6,681 nucleotides of DNA, taken from Omnitrophica WOR_2 bacterium GWA2_47_8 (GTDB lineage Bacteria; Omnitrophota; Gorgyraeia; Zapsychrales; GWA2-47-8). Positions 4,341 to 6,681 of this stretch are shown here, one piece after another (position 1 is the first letter of the stretch; each line of letters opens with the position of its first letter). Below the pieces are notes generated by a model. It had not been told where the DNA came from and did no database searches. It saw only the letters and a list, made by a program, of their open reading frames with translations. Where the stretch lies: NCBI GenBank assembly GCA_001805375.1, contig MHFY01000150.1, positions 27,996 to 34,676 on the forward strand. Direction: 5' to 3'. The translations under genes were made by a program, and so were the position numbers.

Positions 4341-5300
4341 ATGAAATACCACGATATTGTCGTTGTTAAACGCTGGATACCTATCCTACAAGAATACGAA
4401 AGAACAAAATCTAAGATTACTCCAAGGCCGTTTAAATTTGTAAAAAACATCTGTGAAGCACACCATATCAACAAGAAAGATCTAAGTCGATATTACCACA
4501 AGTGGATCAACGGCAACCGTTCTTTGGAATCTCTTTTGCCGGCGAAACGCGGCCCTAGGCCGGGTTCACGCAGAACACCAAAAGCCATTGAGCGCAATAT
4601 TGTCAGGGCGTACCGACGTTTTGGGTCCAATCGGTATGAGCTTGTCCTTTTGTTTAAGCCTTATTATCTGGATAAGACGCCTTCTCCGGCCACAATGGAT
4701 CGTATTAAGGCGCGATATCCATTGAATGAATCGGCCAAGAAGATCATCAAACGTTACGAAAAACAAACTCCCGGAGAATTGGCTCATATCGACTTAAGTC
4801 GATTGACCAAGGATCTCAAAGTAACGTTTAAAATCAAAGAACTGTATGTGGCTGCTCTTTGTGATGACTGTACGCGTATCACCTATGCCGAAATTCTCAA
4901 GGACAGAAAAGCTTCAACAGTAGCATATTTTATGGCTCGGTCCTTATCATGGTTTAAGCAGATCTATAATTTCGAATTCGAAGCCGTTATGTCTGACAAT
5001 GGCGGAGAGTTTAAGGGGGATTTAAAACGTGAACACCCCTTTGAAACGATGTGCCAAGAGCTTGGCATGAAACACATTCTGACAGCACCGTACCATCCGC
5101 AAACCAATGGTAAGATCGAAGCCTTTTTTAAGATTGCAAAGAACGAATTCTTTTATCCCAACGAATTTACATCCCCTGAAGATCTAATTTTAAACTTGGG
5201 GAATTTTCTATTTGAATATAACCACCTTAGAAGACCTGGCGGCTTGAACTATGAGACACCTTTTGATAAACTCCAAAGCGTTACCGAATTAGTGAGCTAG
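4341..5300 (+). CDS. IS481-family DDE transposase, 319 aa
   Basis: The N-terminal half is helix-turn-helix DNA-binding (about 31-110, including KKDLSRYYHKWING and the RRTPKAIERNIVRAYRRFG stretch) and should recognise the terminal repeats. The integrase-like catalytic core has D151 (AHIDLSRL), D219 (MSDNGGEF) and E260 (TNGKIEAFFK) with the flanking APYHPQTNGKIE typical of IS3/IS481-type rve domains. The second D and the E are separated by 40 residues instead of the usual 35 or so, because of the KREHPFETMCQ segment. All three acidic residues and the full length are present and no frameshift is seen, so the element may still be active. Unlike IS3 it is a single frame. Confidence 0.92.
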   Translation: MKYHDIVVVKRWIPILQEYERTKSKITPRPFKFVKNICEAHHINKKDLSRYYHKWINGNRSLESLLPAKRGPRPGSRRTPKAIERNIVRAYRRFGSNRYELVLLFKPYYLDKTPSPATMDRIKARYPLNESAKKIIKRYEKQTPGELAHIDLSRLTKDLKVTFKIKELYVAALCDDCTRITYAEILKDRKASTVAYFMARSLSWFKQIYNFEFEAVMSDNGGEFKGDLKREHPFETMCQELGMKHILTAPYHPQTNGKIEAFFKIAKNEFFYPNEFTSPEDLILNLGNFLFEYNHLRRPGGLNYETPFDKLQSVTELVS

Positions 5301-5312
5301 TACACCTGGCAC
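5281..5312 (-). repeat. Right terminal inverted repeat of the insertion sequence
   Basis: Reverse complement matches 4273-4304 at 26 of 32 positions. It encodes the last residues of the transposase and its TAG stop, so the gene reaches into the repeat. Confidence 0.85.
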
Positions 5313-5317
5313 GTGTT

Positions 5318-6681
5318 TTACGATATCGAAACTTGATTCTTTAGATACCTAGCATTCAGCCAAAATGATTGTTTTTGCACTTTTATTCCATAATGCGTCA
5401 TAGATGTGTCACGCTTATTTCGGCCATGCGGACGCACATGACAAACCGGGTTATCGGATAACTTCGGGAGTTCGTGCGCCCGTTTTTCTTTTATCCTGCG
5501 CACTGTCTCTTGCCAACATCTCTTTACATGGGTCTCCAAATCGTTATATGGGACATGCCAAAACATCACTTTCTTTAAACGCAGGATACCCGCATCGTCA
5601 TATTTAAATATCACAAAGAAGAACTTCTTCGATACAAGTTCACGGAAAGTGGACGTATTCCATTCCTCATTTATTATCTCCGCATAGCGAATGGCCGGAA
5701 ACGACATTGACTCCTTGGGCATACCATTCTTGTGGAGACGGATGATCTTCATTGCCACATCGGCCTTATCAAATTCTTCGATATTCTTTTTCTTTACACC
5801 CAATATCGCCCTGGTCAACCAAGCATAATAATCTTTAGACCTCTTTGTTATCCTAAGGCTCGTATCTCGATGGATCTCCTCGACAGACTTTCCAAGGAAA
5901 GGATCGAATTTATCGATCACGATCTGCTCAAAAGTCTTCGACTTGGGATGTTTTGCAAAGTCTTTGACGATCGGCTCTGCATCCTTTTTGATGCCCGAAA
6001 GGGTCTCCAGCATTACCTTTACATAGCGGGTCTTAAAAGCGAGGGCTCTTTGTTTTGCCTTGATTGTGGTCCCTAATTGTTCGCGCATAGAACTTGCATC
6101 AACGCCCTTTGTACAAGCCCCTAGGTAGAAAGTATCGCCTTCCGATAACTCCTGGGCCTTCCCTTCCTTGATCTTCGTTACAATATATTCCCAATCCTGT
6201 CTGATGATACGCAGATCATCGCCGGAGCATTCCCACAAGTTAACGATCTTTATAACATAATCGATAGGAAGGATGTTCTTGACCCATAAATAGAAGATCA
6301 CTAATAACAAGGAATTCTTCTTGAGGAAAGAACTGCTTTCCCAAGATTCAGTGACGATCTCCTTGTAATTTATTATCCCTAAAACAAGTCGCTCTTTACG
6401 GGTATAGGAACCATCTTTGAGTTCTTTAAGGGGGACGGTCTTAAGTTCAACACCAGTTTGGCCAGCTTGCGGAAAATCAGGCGAGGAAGAACTATTGGGG
6501 GATATACCAAAATAATATTTTTCAATGAGGTTGCCGAAATAACCTTTTCCTCTCTTCCCAAAAACTTTCGATATTTCAGTGCGTTCTTGAGAAGAGAGAA
6601 AATCCCTCAGTCTTTTATTAACTAATTGCTTCGCATACGCCTCGATCGACTTGGGGTCTTTTTCATCAAAGCAAGCTGACT
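5318..6681 (-). CDS. Sau3AI/MutH-type GATC restriction endonuclease, N-terminus cut by window edge
   Basis: The frame is open from the window edge to the TAA at 5318, 453 codons. The first methionine at 6310 is not the start, because coding sequence with the catalytic site lies upstream of it. Numbering from the edge, the MutH-like active site is E53 (GNLIEKYYFG), D68 (SPDFP), E78 and K80 (GVELKTVPLK). Then come family-typical blocks: RKERLVLGIINY, AQELSEGDTFYLGACTKG (about 174-191), IKAKQRALAFK, KESMSFPAIRYAEIINEEW, CHVRPHGRN (413 on) and QSFWLNARYLKNQV at the end. Sau3AI (489 aa) has a catalytic N-terminal MutH domain and a second, non-catalytic MutH-like C-terminal domain acting as effector. 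Both are here, so only some tens of residues are missing. It should cut at GATC when the site is not cytosine-methylated. The partner methyltransferase is not in the window and may lie to the right. Confidence 0.9.
   Translation of the reverse strand, partial: SACFDEKDPKSIEAYAKQLVNKRLRDFLSSQERTEISKVFGKRGKGYFGNLIEKYYFGISPNSSSSPDFPQAGQTGVELKTVPLKELKDGSYTRKERLVLGIINYKEIVTESWESSSFLKKNSLLLVIFYLWVKNILPIDYVIKIVNLWECSGDDLRIIRQDWEYIVTKIKEGKAQELSEGDTFYLGACTKGVDASSMREQLGTTIKAKQRALAFKTRYVKVMLETLSGIKKDAEPIVKDFAKHPKSKTFEQIVIDKFDPFLGKSVEEIHRDTSLRITKRSKDYYAWLTRAILGVKKKNIEEFDKADVAMKIIRLHKNGMPKESMSFPAIRYAEIINEEWNTSTFRELVSKKFFFVIFKYDDAGILRLKKVMFWHVPYNDLETHVKRCWQETVRRIKEKRAHELPKLSDNPVCHVRPHGRNKRDTSMTHYGIKVQKQSFWLNARYLKNQVSIS

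Larger units (their letters stand above)
4273..5312 (+). mobile_element. IS481-like insertion sequence, complete, 1,040 bp
   Basis: The element is bounded by imperfect 32-bp terminal inverted repeats that begin GTGCC(T/A)GGTGTA and match at 26 of 32 positions. It contains one intact transposase gene on the plus strand, whose last codons and stop lie within the right repeat. No perfect target duplication touches both ends. TTTTA occurs 1 base outside the left repeat and 3 bases outside the right one, so a 5-bp duplication with slightly longer ends is possible. It sits between two minus-strand genes, 5 bases from the stop of one and 19 bases from the start of the other. Confidence 0.85.

Noticed and set aside
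4266..5320. Clean target-site duplication for the insertion sequence
   Set aside because: TTTTA is near both ends but 1 and 3 bases away from the repeats, so the duplication is only suggested.
5404..6076. Two plus-strand open frames (67 and 114 codons)
   Set aside because: Both are antisense to well-conserved blocks of the Sau3AI-type gene.
6308..6310. ATG at 6310 as the start of the endonuclease gene, giving a 330-aa protein
   Set aside because: The same frame is open to the window edge and encodes the PD...ExK active site and conserved flanking blocks upstream of this methionine.
6379..6561. Minus-strand 60-codon open frame
   Set aside because: It overlaps the catalytic part of the endonuclease in another frame and shows no domain or ribosome binding site.
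1..6681. GATC avoidance as a trace of the restriction system
   Set aside because: GATC is plainly present in many places, including clusters in the endonuclease gene, so there is no avoidance.

Overview
The window looks like a stretch of accessory genome from an uncultured bacterium. The best guess is an Omnitrophota-type (Candidatus Omnitrophica) or related groundwater lineage. This rests on weak grounds: the N-terminus of the partial gene at the left edge resembles small zinc-ribbon proteins I associate with that phylum, and ORF6N, pseudopilin-like and IS481-type genes occur together. No rRNA, tRNA or CRISPR is visible.

Left part (1-1300, minus strand). Four genes read leftwards: a 58-aa helical protein, an AbiEii/DUF6036-like nucleotidyltransferase 4 bases downstream of it, a 67-aa membrane protein, and the first 23 codons of a gene leaving the window. 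The first two look like a two-gene cassette, possibly toxin-antitoxin, with a 7-bp inverted repeat over the likely -10 box. The last two genes are each preceded by a copy of a two-domain hairpin element, described below.

Middle (1300-3140). A spacer with a GC-rich palindrome and an extended -10 promoter leads into a plus-strand gene for an exported protein built from two tandem pseudopilin-like globular repeats. It converges on a minus-strand ORF6N-domain gene, with a strong hairpin between them. The ORF6N gene has a good sigma70-type promoter, and a third copy of the hairpin element lies in its roughly 134-nt leader. It also carries a 14-bp perfect inverted repeat inside its coding sequence.

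Right part (3138-6681). On the minus strand lie a Sau3AI-type GATC restriction endonuclease (open to the right edge, at least 453 codons), a PD-(D/E)XK-like protein, and a MESH1-like HD hydrolase 12 bases after that. A complete 1,040-bp IS481-like element with 32-bp terminal repeats sits between the first two. Without it, the endonuclease stop would lie about 15 bases from the next start codon, so the insertion seems to have split an operon.

Most noteworthy is the hairpin element at 96-191, 420-500 and 2981-3054. All copies have the same orientation, and each is just upstream of a start codon of an unrelated gene. Each has a CCCGCG...CTGGG domain, an ATTCG linker, and a second stem that varies in sequence while staying paired around a loop of exactly 12 nt. 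I do not recognise it as a known riboswitch. It could be an undescribed cis-regulatory RNA or a mobile palindromic unit that prefers leaders.
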